Assembly (NCBI RefSeq): GCF_000407545.1
Contig: NZ_ASWH01000001.1
Span: forward strand, 2,371,501 to 2,435,500
DNA length: 64,000 bases
Origin: Enterococcus gilvus ATCC BAA-350
GTDB lineage: Bacteria > Bacillota > Bacilli > Lactobacillales > Enterococcaceae
Reading direction: 5' to 3'
The notes under the pieces were generated by a model that saw only the letters and a program-made list of their open reading frames with translations, did not search any database and was not told the DNA's origin. Each line of letters begins with the position of its first letter. Position 1 is the stretch's first letter. This document shows positions 15,919-25,296 of the stretch, one piece after another. The position numbers and the translations under genes were made by a program.

Positions 15919-16236
15919 TCACTCTCCTCCTTTCATTGCAGCGGTAGCAGATAAAACCATATCCGCTAATTCTAAAAGAGCTTCATCAGACATATCTACA
16001 CGCTGACGAAGCTCTTCATTTTCTGCTTTTAATTTTTCCAACTCTGTAAGACCATTCAGTTCCTCGATTTGTTGTTTGTATTTTTCTTCATCAAGCAATG
16101 CCTTGCCGTTTTCTACCTTCACACAACCAATTAGACCGAATAATTGTTCTTCCGTGTCTATCTCGATGTACGAGTCATTCTCCACATTTGACCAAGAATC
16201 CACATAATCGTTATTAATTTCTACAAATGCTTTCAT
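15919..16236 (-). CDS. Phage protein with C-terminal coiled coil
   Basis: A 105-residue protein. Residues about 1-50 are mixed strand-like sequence; about 55-85 form a charged heptad pattern (LTELEKLKAENEELRQRV), a likely coiled coil. The ATG at 16236 has GGAGGGG upstream. Its place between baseplate and holin genes suggests a small tail-tip or accessory structural protein. No named family recognised. Confidence 0.65.
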   Translation of the reverse strand: MKAFVEINNDYVDSWSNVENDSYIEIDTEEQLFGLIGCVKVENGKALLDEEKYKQQIEELNGLTELEKLKAENEELRQRVDMSDEALLELADMVLSATAAMKGGE

Positions 16237-16250
16237 TCTTTCCCCTCCAA

Positions 16251-16658
16251 TTACATTACTACGATACGACGCAAGCACATATTTCGACGATCGTTTTTCT
16301 CATTTTCAGCATGTCCGACGATCGTTGTTTTATTGATTGTGAATGTTTTTGAGGTGTTTACTAAAGGAGCATCTTGAGAAATTGTATAAATTGTCTCTAA
16401 CACCGCTTTCGGATAGAAGATTGTTGTTTGTCCATACCCTAGCCGTATCCCACCCTCCGGATTATAACGCTCAAAAATAAGTGCTATACCCGTTGTCAGA
16501 TCTGTTTGAGAGTATGAGTGACTATGATTATCTGTAAAATACTGCTGACCATCAAAAATGACTTTTCCATTCGAAACCATTTTTTCCAATGATAAAAAAT
16601 TTTCTTGAATAGCTTCAGCACCATTTTGCATTCCACGATAAATTTGTTTTAATGCCAT
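16251..16658 (-). CDS. Phage tail-tip/baseplate protein, function unknown
   Basis: A 135-residue protein beginning MALKQIYRGMQNGAEAIQENF, a start shared by small receptor-end proteins after BppU in lactococcal and enterococcal phages. The rest is beta-rich. It sits between the BppU-like gene and the small coiled-coil gene. Structural role inferred from position. Confidence 0.6.
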   Translation of the reverse strand: MALKQIYRGMQNGAEAIQENFLSLEKMVSNGKVIFDGQQYFTDNHSHSYSQTDLTTGIALIFERYNPEGGIRLGYGQTTIFYPKAVLETIYTISQDAPLVNTSKTFTINKTTIVGHAENEKNDRRNMCLRRIVVM

Positions 16659-16673
16659 TTGCTATGTTCCTCC

Positions 16674-17822
16674 TCATTTCTTTTTTAACTCTACTGTATA
16701 ATCTTTGTTAATAAGTAACTCTAATTTATCAGGTACTTTATCAAAATCTGTTTTGTCGTTATTTACATAGGCCTTGGTTATATTTGCTTCTGGCATAGTA
16801 AATTGAAGTGTTTTATTTCCTTCAATAATCAACAATGTATGCTTATCATAAATAATGAATGATCCATTTAGAGCATAATAAAGCGGCATTTCTACATGAG
16901 TTTTCTTTCGATCAAAGCTAAGTTGAGAGGGAACATTACAGATCGTTCCTCCACCAAATTTACCAGAAGAATCCAAACCACCTAATTCGGTCCCTAGCGC
17001 ATCCTGATAATAAGTTACTTTTACTTCGGGTTGATACTCAGAATCATGTTCAATCGTGACCTTATTTCCGACTGCAATATGTTTATATACAATCAAATCT
17101 AGTTGATACTTTATCTTTTGATAAATATATTCTAAATCTGCAATTAATCTATCTTTGATGGATTCATGACGAACTCCTTGCAAATCGACACGTGCATCCA
17201 TAAGTTCAGCTAACATCACACCGCCTGGATCGATGGATCTAAGAATATCTTTTATTGATTCGAACCACATCAGATAATCTGATTCTTGACCTTCACGCCA
17301 AGCCTCAAAAGTATCTTGTTGATGCTTTCGCCATTCTTCGAATTCTTTTTTACGAGCATTCATCCAGTCAGTAAAATCACCTTTGTTTGCATTCAAAAAG
17401 GCCACCATGTCTGCGATTAGGTCCTCAACCGTCTGCCAATAAGAACCCATTTCACCAGGAGTCTTACTAACCGCACGAACAACAAAATAGGAGAAATCTT
17501 GTGTGGTTCCGATCACGTCTTCACCTTGGTAAAATACAATATTTGCCGTTTGACGATGTAGTGCCTGCATTGAATATTCATCAAATGTATATTGGATTTT
17601 GCCATTTTTTGCATCAATTATTTTTACAGCTCTCTGAATCGCTGAACCATTGGTTAAGAGAGCTTCTAAATACGCTTTACATCGTGATAAATCGACTGGT
17701 AATCCCTTCTGAGTAACAATGGCTTCCATCGTTTCGGAATTCTTGTTTCCTTGTCGGACTTGAATCATGCCAACATAGTTATAAGGCTCTGTCGTACTTA
17801 GCGTGACATTCCATTTAGCCAT
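16674..17822 (-). CDS. BppU-family baseplate upper protein
   Basis: A 382-residue baseplate protein. The N-terminal domain (about 1-125; WNVTLSTTEPYNYVGMIQVR, YFVVRAVS) matches the BppU N-terminal family that anchors receptor-binding proteins to the Dit core. A Trp/Glu/Lys-rich helical segment (about 145-200) probably trimerises. The C-terminal beta-rich part (about 245-382) may bind the host surface. It is the best candidate for host-range determination in this phage, together with the next downstream gene. Confidence 0.82.
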   Translation of the reverse strand: MAKWNVTLSTTEPYNYVGMIQVRQGNKNSETMEAIVTQKGLPVDLSRCKAYLEALLTNGSAIQRAVKIIDAKNGKIQYTFDEYSMQALHRQTANIVFYQGEDVIGTTQDFSYFVVRAVSKTPGEMGSYWQTVEDLIADMVAFLNANKGDFTDWMNARKKEFEEWRKHQQDTFEAWREGQESDYLMWFESIKDILRSIDPGGVMLAELMDARVDLQGVRHESIKDRLIADLEYIYQKIKYQLDLIVYKHIAVGNKVTIEHDSEYQPEVKVTYYQDALGTELGGLDSSGKFGGGTICNVPSQLSFDRKKTHVEMPLYYALNGSFIIYDKHTLLIIEGNKTLQFTMPEANITKAYVNNDKTDFDKVPDKLELLINKDYTVELKKK

Positions 17823-17840
17823 TAATTAATCACATCCTTT

Positions 17841-18365
17841 CTATTCGTCCATTGGCGCTTGGCCATGAATAAAGTCTGTTGGTTCTCCACTAAAGTCTTG
17901 TGGAATAATCATCGAGGCAATTGTTTCGCGTCCCATATATTCACGATCATATTCAGCGACAAACTCACCTAGTTCTCCTTTTTGTTCATAGGTTTGAATC
18001 ATTCCGTTTTCTAGTCCCCTGATTACAGCACAGTGCCCATATTCTTCATGAGTAGTAAAACTATCACTGATCTGAACGCCTCTTTCAAAACAAAGAATAG
18101 AGCCAACTTTTAAATCCTCATACTGCGGATTCATAATTACTGACCAACCAAATTCATGCCACTTGTAGGCAATTCCTATGTCTGATGCTGAATAGATCAA
18201 CTCATCGTTTACGGGATCGAGTTGATCATAATACGTTCCTGCACCTAAATCAGGCCCACACATAATTCCACTAAACTCAGCAGCTACTGCATAGCATTGA
18301 TAGTTACCGATTGATGAATTAATCTTGCTCTTCAAATGATTTAACCCTTTATCATAAATAGCCAT
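17841..18365 (-). CDS. Stand-alone CHAP-type peptidoglycan hydrolase
   Basis: A 174-residue protein with the CHAP layout: Cys24 in YQCYAVAAEF and His111 in EYGHCAVIRG, about 87 residues apart. CHAP enzymes are amidases or endopeptidases of peptidoglycan. It has no signal peptide and lies between the tail lysin and BppU genes, so it is probably a virion-associated hydrolase rather than the lysis enzyme. It is unusual as a separate gene next to a tail protein that already has two hydrolase domains. Confidence 0.75.
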   Translation of the reverse strand: MAIYDKGLNHLKSKINSSIGNYQCYAVAAEFSGIMCGPDLGAGTYYDQLDPVNDELIYSASDIGIAYKWHEFGWSVIMNPQYEDLKVGSILCFERGVQISDSFTTHEEYGHCAVIRGLENGMIQTYEQKGELGEFVAEYDREYMGRETIASMIIPQDFSGEPTDFIHGQAPMDE

Positions 18366-18375
18366 TACTTTCCTC

Positions 18376-21201
18376 CTATTTTACAGCCCTAGCTAGACAC
18401 CGATCTCCGCCTAAAAGAGAACCAAATGAGTAACCAATCGTTGAGGCGTTCACACCGCTAAAACGACTATCTCCTCCCATCTGAATGATTTGGGTATCGT
18501 TTCCACGATAGTTCTCTAATAAAATAGCCGTGTGTCCATTCGCCCCGGCACCTCCACCGACGTTATAAATCACAACATCACCAGCTCGTGCCTCATTCTC
18601 ATTAATTTCTCGGAACCAATTATGAGTGCTTCTAGCATCACCGGCCATACTTCCTGTATACCATTGCATGTTTGCAGGCACTCGATAGCCGGCCTTAGCA
18701 AGAACTAGCCAAACGTAGCCAGAACAGTCAGTAACACCGTTTCGGTCTGGATTAGCCACTGAACCGATGTATGCTTCACCATGGATTAGTTGATAAGTGA
18801 AATAACCTAATAAGCTTTTCGCGATCGATACAATATCGCTGTTTGCTTGTGGTATTTTCAAGTCTTTGAACTTGTTGTACCAATAGACCGCATATCCTTG
18901 TCTATCAGGATGTGAATCTCTTGGTCGCTCGAAATTCTTTTCAAACACAAAAGCCGCTTGACTAGGATCAGTCATGGCTTTAAAACCTGCAACAGTAGTT
19001 GGAGCTACCGCGCCTATCCATTGACCATTTGAGTTGGCCCAATCAACTAATCTCATTTGAGGTGCCATTTCACGATAGTTCCCAGCAATTCCAGACACCC
19101 TGAATAAACTTTGAACGTATTCACGTCCGTTACTCGTTGCTGACACACCCGCAATAGGATACGCGGAGCCATCAAACTGAATAGCACCATATGCTGGGCC
19201 ACCAATTTGATCAATATCAGGGTTCATGCTAGGTCCTGCTTCACCGTTAATATTCCCTAGAATACCGGCTGCTGCTGCAGGGGAATATCCTAGACTTAGT
19301 AACGTCACCCAAGCTTGCCACGCAAACTTCTCAGCACTTGTTTGCACTTCGGCTGGATATTGTCCATTCCAACCATTTGCTTGACCGCCAGGCGATCCGC
19401 TAGAACCTCCGCCTTGTCCTGGGAAGACTTCACGACCACTTAGAGTCAGCTTTCCTTTAATATCAACATCTTTGTAAATTTGTACTTTACCTTGGATATT
19501 CATATCTCCAAAATGAATCGTTGTCCCGTTTGACAGCATGACAAAGCCCTTATCCTTGTTAGGGGATATCAGGATATACTTCCCATTCCCTTCCGTTCGA
19601 ATAACGAGCGCATTATCTGGAATTGGTGTCGGTGTTGACGCATTCGGAAAAGGGTTTCCCGTTGAATCAGTCGTACCAATCGTTCCAATTTCTTTATTGC
19701 CACTCCAGAACTGCATGCCTTTTTTTGTCAGTTCCATAATTTTCTTTTTATTGTTCCAAATTTGGAGTAGCCCTTTGACCAATTTAAGCGTGTCGCCAGT
19801 ATTACTAAAAGAGTTCTCAAAAACATCCGCTTGGATAATTCCGGTCTTAATAAAGTTCGCATTGAAAATACTATCCAACGTCCAAGCTGAATTAAATGGC
19901 CCGTTCCAACCGTTCTTAGAAAAAGCAATCCCATTCTTATTCATCCGAAGTACTTCTTTGGCTTTATTTAAATCGGGATTATCCATAATAAAAATATTGG
20001 ACGGCTTCTCTTTAGGCCATAAAACCACATAGCCACCAGCGCTACCCTGTCCAGTGATCATAGACGAAACATAATCGTTGAACCCGCTCATGTAGTTATT
20101 GGTGGCATAATCTTTTAATTTATCTTGAATAGTAACAGCTTGCTGCTGATAGAAAGCGACTTGCGTGTCGCCAGCCTCAAGCTTTATCGTTTTTTCTGAT
20201 AAAGAATCAAATTGAACCCCACTAACCGTTGATTCAAAATAAAGCTTATACTTTTTGTGATAAACCTTGAATGTATCAAATAATCCATAGTTTCTAATTT
20301 TCGCGAATTCTTTTGCTTCCTCTGAATCAGTCAGTTTGTTAAATTCAATCGTTATGGATATCTTTGGCTTGTCGCATCCCGGATTAATAGATTTGAAGTA
20401 GCTCTTAGCCACATTATTCAAACTTTTTAAATCCTTAGCCCCTTGCTCCTCAGTAAATTGAACATGCTCAGTGTAAACATCTGGGTAATTATTTATGTAC
20501 TCACTATTGACAGCAGAGCCATAAATACGATTAGACGTTCCTTCAGCACCTTGAGCATCAACGTATGGGATGATTTTCGTTTTAACACCCGACCAATCAA
20601 GCTTCACTTTTAGTCCAGATAAGTCTTTTCCGTATCGAATGGTCCCTACATTGTTACGACCTCGACGTTTTAATAAAGATAGCTTGAAAGGTTCACGCTT
20701 GATCTCACCGCCCCAATATTGGAGTAATGATCCTTGTTCCCCAGCAATACAATTCAGAACGTTTCTAACCTCAAACAGAGTGCTTGAAACAGTCGTATTG
20801 TCGGAATACAAGCGAATATCAGATTTCTTATCCATGTTGTTTTCAATGATGTTCATCGCTTGTTGCGCTGTTTTAGAATCAACTAATGCAGTAGTCACCA
20901 CTCGCCTTCCCAAACGATTTGTGCGTGATTGTGCATAGATGGTTACAGTATCCATGAAAGTATCAATGTCTTTATCATCGATAAAAAATATATGGTATTC
21001 TTCTTGATCGTTTGGCTTTGCTTTGATTTGATAATCATTTTCGAAATACTCGTCAAAACGCGTTCCTAATGGATATTCCAATTCAAGTTCGTATTTACCA
21101 TTTGCGACTTCATAAACTTCACACTTTGAGCAGTCAGAAAGTATACCAAGTCCGTTATGAGAAAAATCTGTTTCAGAAGGCTTATAAATTCTTGGTTTCA
21201 T
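18376..21201 (-). CDS. Tail-associated lysin: prophage tail endopeptidase + tail lysozyme + NlpC/P60
   Basis: A 941-residue tail-tip protein. The N-terminal half (about 1-370) is the phage minor structural/Tal platform (YKPSETDFSHNGLG, YEVANGKYELELEYPLG). The middle is beta-structured, ending in a Gly/Ser linker (GQGGGSSGSPGGQANG). A phage tail lysozyme domain (about 625-780; NINGEAGPSMNPD, YGAIQFDG) follows. The C-terminal NlpC/P60 domain (about 795-941) has its catalytic Cys in DCSGYVW and His in GHTAIL. ATG at 21201 has GGAGG eight bases upstream and overlaps the Dit stop (ATGA). It opens the cell wall during infection. Confidence 0.88.
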   Translation of the reverse strand: MKPRIYKPSETDFSHNGLGILSDCSKCEVYEVANGKYELELEYPLGTRFDEYFENDYQIKAKPNDQEEYHIFFIDDKDIDTFMDTVTIYAQSRTNRLGRRVVTTALVDSKTAQQAMNIIENNMDKKSDIRLYSDNTTVSSTLFEVRNVLNCIAGEQGSLLQYWGGEIKREPFKLSLLKRRGRNNVGTIRYGKDLSGLKVKLDWSGVKTKIIPYVDAQGAEGTSNRIYGSAVNSEYINNYPDVYTEHVQFTEEQGAKDLKSLNNVAKSYFKSINPGCDKPKISITIEFNKLTDSEEAKEFAKIRNYGLFDTFKVYHKKYKLYFESTVSGVQFDSLSEKTIKLEAGDTQVAFYQQQAVTIQDKLKDYATNNYMSGFNDYVSSMITGQGSAGGYVVLWPKEKPSNIFIMDNPDLNKAKEVLRMNKNGIAFSKNGWNGPFNSAWTLDSIFNANFIKTGIIQADVFENSFSNTGDTLKLVKGLLQIWNNKKKIMELTKKGMQFWSGNKEIGTIGTTDSTGNPFPNASTPTPIPDNALVIRTEGNGKYILISPNKDKGFVMLSNGTTIHFGDMNIQGKVQIYKDVDIKGKLTLSGREVFPGQGGGSSGSPGGQANGWNGQYPAEVQTSAEKFAWQAWVTLLSLGYSPAAAAGILGNINGEAGPSMNPDIDQIGGPAYGAIQFDGSAYPIAGVSATSNGREYVQSLFRVSGIAGNYREMAPQMRLVDWANSNGQWIGAVAPTTVAGFKAMTDPSQAAFVFEKNFERPRDSHPDRQGYAVYWYNKFKDLKIPQANSDIVSIAKSLLGYFTYQLIHGEAYIGSVANPDRNGVTDCSGYVWLVLAKAGYRVPANMQWYTGSMAGDARSTHNWFREINENEARAGDVVIYNVGGGAGANGHTAILLENYRGNDTQIIQMGGDSRFSGVNASTIGYSFGSLLGGDRCLARAVK

Positions 21202-21941
21202 ACTTTGCGCCTCCATCTTGGTGTGAGTTCAAAACTCTTTATTCTGCTGGACCATGTAATAATGTTTTCCCCTGGTTTAAGCTCAGGAAAATCCAAAAAC
21301 GTTGTTACTTGATCTTGATGCTCGATTGCTCCGCCTAGTTTTCTATAGGATTCTTCAAGTGCTGAATCAATGATTAATTCAGTATCTAATCCTTTTAACT
21401 TGAACTCTTCGTTATTCACAAAAAAAGAAGCATCCCCAGAACCAGTGAGCTTAATCAATGGTTTAGAAGGATACTTCTGTTCATTTGTAATTTTAAAAGG
21501 TGTCGAATTAAGTAGTATTGGCTGTCTTCCTAGACGATTTTCTTTGAAAGGCCGAAGACTAACGCCAAATTCAAAAGGTACAATATTTCCTGTTTTTCTT
21601 GTCCCTTTAAACTCAGGTGGATCAGTAACGATTGCCTGGTAAATATATTGTTCATCATAGTAAGTGATAAAATCACTGTATGATCCCATATCTAACCAAG
21701 CGGTGATCCTGTCTTCCCATTCTTGAACATCGCCAATCGAAGGAGCTTTGTAATAGCAATCAATCTTTCGTTCAACATTCTTGTAATACGCTTTATCAAT
21801 AATAATCGAGTCACTACCTTCTCGATCTCTTAGCTCTATGACGCGGCCAGCAGACGAGGATACAGGACGATTCCGCATAAAAACATTGAACTCAGATGAG
21901 TGTTTCCCATTTATAAAAAACTGTCCTCTCTTAGTAATCAT
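21198..21941 (-). CDS. Distal tail protein (Dit)
   Basis: A 247-residue protein of the siphovirus distal tail family, forming the hexameric hub between tail tube and tip. The N-terminal segment (GKHSSEFNVFMRNRP) and C-terminus ending in FELTPRWRRKV are typical. It overlaps both neighbours by ATGA: tape measure upstream, Tal downstream, the canonical order TMP-Dit-Tal. Confidence 0.88.
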   Translation of the reverse strand: MITKRGQFFINGKHSSEFNVFMRNRPVSSSAGRVIELRDREGSDSIIIDKAYYKNVERKIDCYYKAPSIGDVQEWEDRITAWLDMGSYSDFITYYDEQYIYQAIVTDPPEFKGTRKTGNIVPFEFGVSLRPFKENRLGRQPILLNSTPFKITNEQKYPSKPLIKLTGSGDASFFVNNEEFKLKGLDTELIIDSALEESYRKLGGAIEHQDQVTTFLDFPELKPGENIITWSSRIKSFELTPRWRRKV

Positions 21942-24739
21942 GCCATCCCTCCTATTGCATCCGCGTCTCTATTCATTTGCTTTGTAAATTCCGTTTTAAG
22001 TTTTGCCGCTAATTTTCTAACGACTGAATCAGGAAGATCTCCGTATACATTAAGATGCAAATGTACTTCGTTTGACTGATTTTCCGTTTTCGTTTGTGTT
22101 ACGCCGTTTGCCCTGTCAGTCAGACTTTTAACAGTAGGAGTAACGGACGGTGTTGGAACCAATTCAGTCATAGCTTTGTCTAACTGTGGCTGTTCTTTGT
22201 CCAAACCAACGATAATCCCCTGCACAATATTCTTCCCTACCATATCCCGCATCCAGCGAGAAGGGGAATGAATATCTAAAGCATTTGTAATAGATTTCTT
22301 TATGCTTCCTGCAATGCTTTGAACCTTTTCAACTACAGCATTGGCTTTTTCAGTTATACCATCAATTAAACCTTGAATAATATTTCTGCCAATTTCAAAA
22401 AGATTGATGTTTCTTAACGAATCAAAAATATTCCAAACTCGATCGACTGTATTCGATACGCCGTTCTTTAGATTGGTCCAAGCATTTTCTGCAGACTGTA
22501 CAATTCCATTCACAATATTCCAGAAATTCTGTTTGATAGAATTCCATGTATTGATCATAGTCAGCTTTATAGCATTCCAAGTATTCGCTGCACTAGTTTT
22601 CATAGAGTTCCATGTGCTTACAAAAAACTGTTTGACGTTATTCCAAGTGGTAATTGCATTGTATTTGAGATCAATCCATGTCTGAATAACACCATATTTT
22701 ATCTCAATCCATTTTTGAATGGCCCCGTATTTAATATCAATCCATAGATTAATAAAGAAATTTTTAATACTGTTCCATATAGAAGTTGCTTGATATACCA
22801 CTTGATTCCAGATATTGATTAGTGTTGCTTTAAAGCCAAGCCAAAGATTTGAAGAAGCAAAAGAGATGTTGGTAACGTAACTAACAAAAATAGTTTTAAT
22901 TGATTCCCATATGTTCAATGCGCTTTCTTTAATATTATTCCAGACGGCAATCATGTTGTTCTTAGCTTCTTCCCAACCTCCAGTTATCATCGAAGTAACA
23001 AATAGTATAGGCGCGAGAATTACATTTTTTAGAATATCAAATGCATTCCCTCCAATTTCAATTAGATTTGACCATAAAGTCTCCAAGAAAAAGGTAACGT
23101 GTAAGAATGCATTCTTTATACCTATAATCAAGGGACCGGCGACTGACATGATGGAATCCTTGATGCCGTTCCATTTTTCTGATGCTGAATCTTTTATACT
23201 TTGCCAAGTATCTGAAAACCATTGTTTTGTATTTGACCAAGCATTCTCAATGCTTTTTACTGCATTGTTTGCTGACTCTGTTGCTTTATCAAAAACTCCT
23301 ACTGCGCCTTCTTTTATTCCGTTCCACGTGTTAGAAAACCATTGTTTCATTTCAGTCCATGTTTGTTTAATTTTAACTACTGCATTAGAAGCAACTTCTT
23401 TTATAGAGTCCCAAGTTTTGAGTCCCCAATCTTTTATAGAAACCAGCGTATCTAATACAACTTTTTTTACATCGTTCCAAACCGCAATAACTTTGTTCCT
23501 GAACTCTTCATTAGTTGCCATGAAATAGCCAAATACAGCAATTGCTCCAACAATAGCACCGACAATCAAAACAAATGGATTTGCGGCAGCTATGGCTCCC
23601 ATAATTTTTAAAGAGCTGCCAATTCCCGTAATGGCATTCTTTAAATTATTAAAGCTTTTAATAATCGCTGGGATACCTTTGAGTTGGAACATGAATGCGC
23701 CGAACGCCGTAGCTGCAGGTACTAGAAAAGGTAGAATAAATTTTAAGGCTGACCCAAACTTAATTAAGTCTTTGATTATTTCCCCCAAAAATTCCACTGC
23801 TTTTGGAAGCCCTTTTGCTATAACATTTAAGAAAGTTTCCATAGCATTCCCGAATCCGTCTATGATACCTTTGAAGCCTCCGAGTTTTGAATCGACCAAG
23901 ACTTTATTTAAAGCCTCAATCACTTCACCAACCCCACGAGTTACGGCAGTTTTCGCGTTTTGAATTGACGTTTTAATACCTTTAGTTGAGTCTTTGGCGA
24001 TTTGATTTAAAGATTTCAAACCACCTCCGCCTTTGGTATCCATCTCAATCAATTGATCTTGAAAATCTTTAACAGAAATTGTTCCTTTTGAAAGGCCTTC
24101 TTTCAATTCACCCATAGACAATTTCATTTTCTTTGCTATAGCTGACAAAGTCGGCCCTAACTGAGCGTTGATCATTGAATTCCATGTTTGAGCATCAACT
24201 TTCCCATTCGAGAAACTTTGGGATAGCTGGATCACCGCTTCATTTACTTGATCGGTAGTACCGCCAAAACCTAAGATTCCATCATTTAACGCTCTAAAAA
24301 TCTGGTCAGAACGCCCCAGATCACCAGTAGATGAAGCCAACAACTGAACCTGACTAATAGCATCATTCAAAGCTGTAGGAAGCCCTTGAATTCCTTTAGA
24401 CAAGGTCCCACCTTTTCCAATAGTTCTATTAATCTCTGAGTCTTCAAATCCCATGTTTTTGAAGTTTCTGACTGCGTTGTTCATCGTATCTACACGATCG
24501 ATTGCTCCGCTGATTGATCCTTTAATTAAATCAAAACCAGCACCAACCAGTTTTGTTGCCCCACTAGCTAAGAAACTGCCGGCAAACACTTTCCAGATGC
24601 TACCTAATGCGTTACCGCCTTTTTTACCTGTATTGGAAACAGTGTTGTCGAATGACCCTAGCTTTTTCACAGCATTATTCATTCCTGCGGAGAAACCCGA
24701 TTCATCAAGAATCATTTTTAGAATTAAATCATCATTCAA
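21938..24739 (-). CDS. Tail tape measure protein
   Basis: A 933-residue protein that sets tail length (roughly 140 nm at 0.15 nm per residue). The N-terminal region has the tape-measure pattern (GRSDQIFRALND, FSNGKVDAQTWNSMINAQLGP). Hydrophobic helices lie at about 335-410. Tryptophans recur every 11 residues between 600 and 732, with shorter runs at 461/472 and 501/512/523. The end (SIKKSITNALDIHSPSRWMR) is the common TMP C-terminal motif. The start is TTG at 24739 with AAGGAGG seven bases upstream. It follows the frameshifted chaperone gene. Confidence 0.93.
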   Translation of the reverse strand: MNDDLILKMILDESGFSAGMNNAVKKLGSFDNTVSNTGKKGGNALGSIWKVFAGSFLASGATKLVGAGFDLIKGSISGAIDRVDTMNNAVRNFKNMGFEDSEINRTIGKGGTLSKGIQGLPTALNDAISQVQLLASSTGDLGRSDQIFRALNDGILGFGGTTDQVNEAVIQLSQSFSNGKVDAQTWNSMINAQLGPTLSAIAKKMKLSMGELKEGLSKGTISVKDFQDQLIEMDTKGGGGLKSLNQIAKDSTKGIKTSIQNAKTAVTRGVGEVIEALNKVLVDSKLGGFKGIIDGFGNAMETFLNVIAKGLPKAVEFLGEIIKDLIKFGSALKFILPFLVPAATAFGAFMFQLKGIPAIIKSFNNLKNAITGIGSSLKIMGAIAAANPFVLIVGAIVGAIAVFGYFMATNEEFRNKVIAVWNDVKKVVLDTLVSIKDWGLKTWDSIKEVASNAVVKIKQTWTEMKQWFSNTWNGIKEGAVGVFDKATESANNAVKSIENAWSNTKQWFSDTWQSIKDSASEKWNGIKDSIMSVAGPLIIGIKNAFLHVTFFLETLWSNLIEIGGNAFDILKNVILAPILFVTSMITGGWEEAKNNMIAVWNNIKESALNIWESIKTIFVSYVTNISFASSNLWLGFKATLINIWNQVVYQATSIWNSIKNFFINLWIDIKYGAIQKWIEIKYGVIQTWIDLKYNAITTWNNVKQFFVSTWNSMKTSAANTWNAIKLTMINTWNSIKQNFWNIVNGIVQSAENAWTNLKNGVSNTVDRVWNIFDSLRNINLFEIGRNIIQGLIDGITEKANAVVEKVQSIAGSIKKSITNALDIHSPSRWMRDMVGKNIVQGIIVGLDKEQPQLDKAMTELVPTPSVTPTVKSLTDRANGVTQTKTENQSNEVHLHLNVYGDLPDSVVRKLAAKLKTEFTKQMNRDADAIGGMA

Positions 24740-24751
24740 AGTGTCACCTCC

Positions 24752-25296
24752 TTAGAATTGGGTGTATTCGTCATAATATTCAAGATCTTCGTGCTCGCTA
24801 ACAGCATCACGAAAAGCAAAAAGACGCATTAACTCGTCAAGGTCGGTCCGCTCAATTTCTGGTAGCGTCCAACCTGCTTCGAGTAATTGCGTCTTAATTT
24901 CTAACTCTCTATAAGTGATAGTGTTTTTGAACAGAGGATTTTTTAAAGCTTCCGTTACTTTTTTTTCGTATCGGTATACGTTTCGTCAAATCCTGCAGTT
25001 ACAGATTTCAACAATTTACCTGTTAATGGTGCGATTTCACGAGCGTCGATCCCTTGTCGGAAATCTTCACCAGTGAACTGCCCTTCGAAAAGAACGTCAC
25101 CTATAAAAGCGTAGGCTCGACCTAACGCTTTTGTGGTTGCTTCTCCTCCTACAGCATCCGCTAAAACTTCCATGATACCTGCAGCTTCTTCTACCACAGG
25201 CCCTGGTAAGAATTCAGCTGATTTAAATTGAACAGGCTTAAATTTACCTTCGTCATTCTTTTGCATTAATTTGAGCGTCGTTTGATACTTAGACAT
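24752..25296 (-). CDS. Tail assembly chaperone gpGT, made by -1 ribosomal frameshift
   Basis: Reading past the 0-frame product by a -1 shift at the A-run 24959-24966 (A AAA AAG) adds 68 residues, VTEALKNPLF through EYYDEYTQF, ending at TAA 24752-24754 just before the tape measure. The fused protein is about 181 residues. The two-product arrangement immediately upstream of the tape measure is the gpG/gpGT system of long-tailed phages; the T part normally recruits the tail tube protein. The extension frame is open throughout and has no other explanation. Confidence 0.88.
24955..25296 (-). CDS. Tail assembly chaperone gpG
   Basis: The 113-residue 0-frame product, starting MSKYQTTLKLMQKNDEG and ending TDTKKK. 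Gram-positive phage gpG-like chaperones have this size and place between the major tail protein and tape measure; they coat the tape measure before tube assembly. The terminal lysine codons form the slippery site for the longer gpGT product. Confidence 0.85.
   Translation of the reverse strand: MSKYQTTLKLMQKNDEGKFKPVQFKSAEFLPGPVVEEAAGIMEVLADAVGGEATTKALGRAYAFIGDVLFEGQFTGEDFRQGIDAREIAPLTGKLLKSVTAGFDETYTDTKKK
24959..24966 (-). promoter_or_regulatory. Programmed -1 frameshift site
   Basis: Eight A residues followed by G on the minus strand, read ACG AAA AAA AAG TAA in frame 0. The heptamer A AAA AAG allows tandem slippage of the P- and A-site tRNAs; the 0-frame stop is the next codon. Confidence 0.85.

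Noticed and set aside
22911..23528. 205-codon plus-strand frame opposite the tape measure gene
   Set aside because: An antisense shadow created by the repetitive tape measure codons; Phe/Ser-rich composition and no ribosome-binding site.
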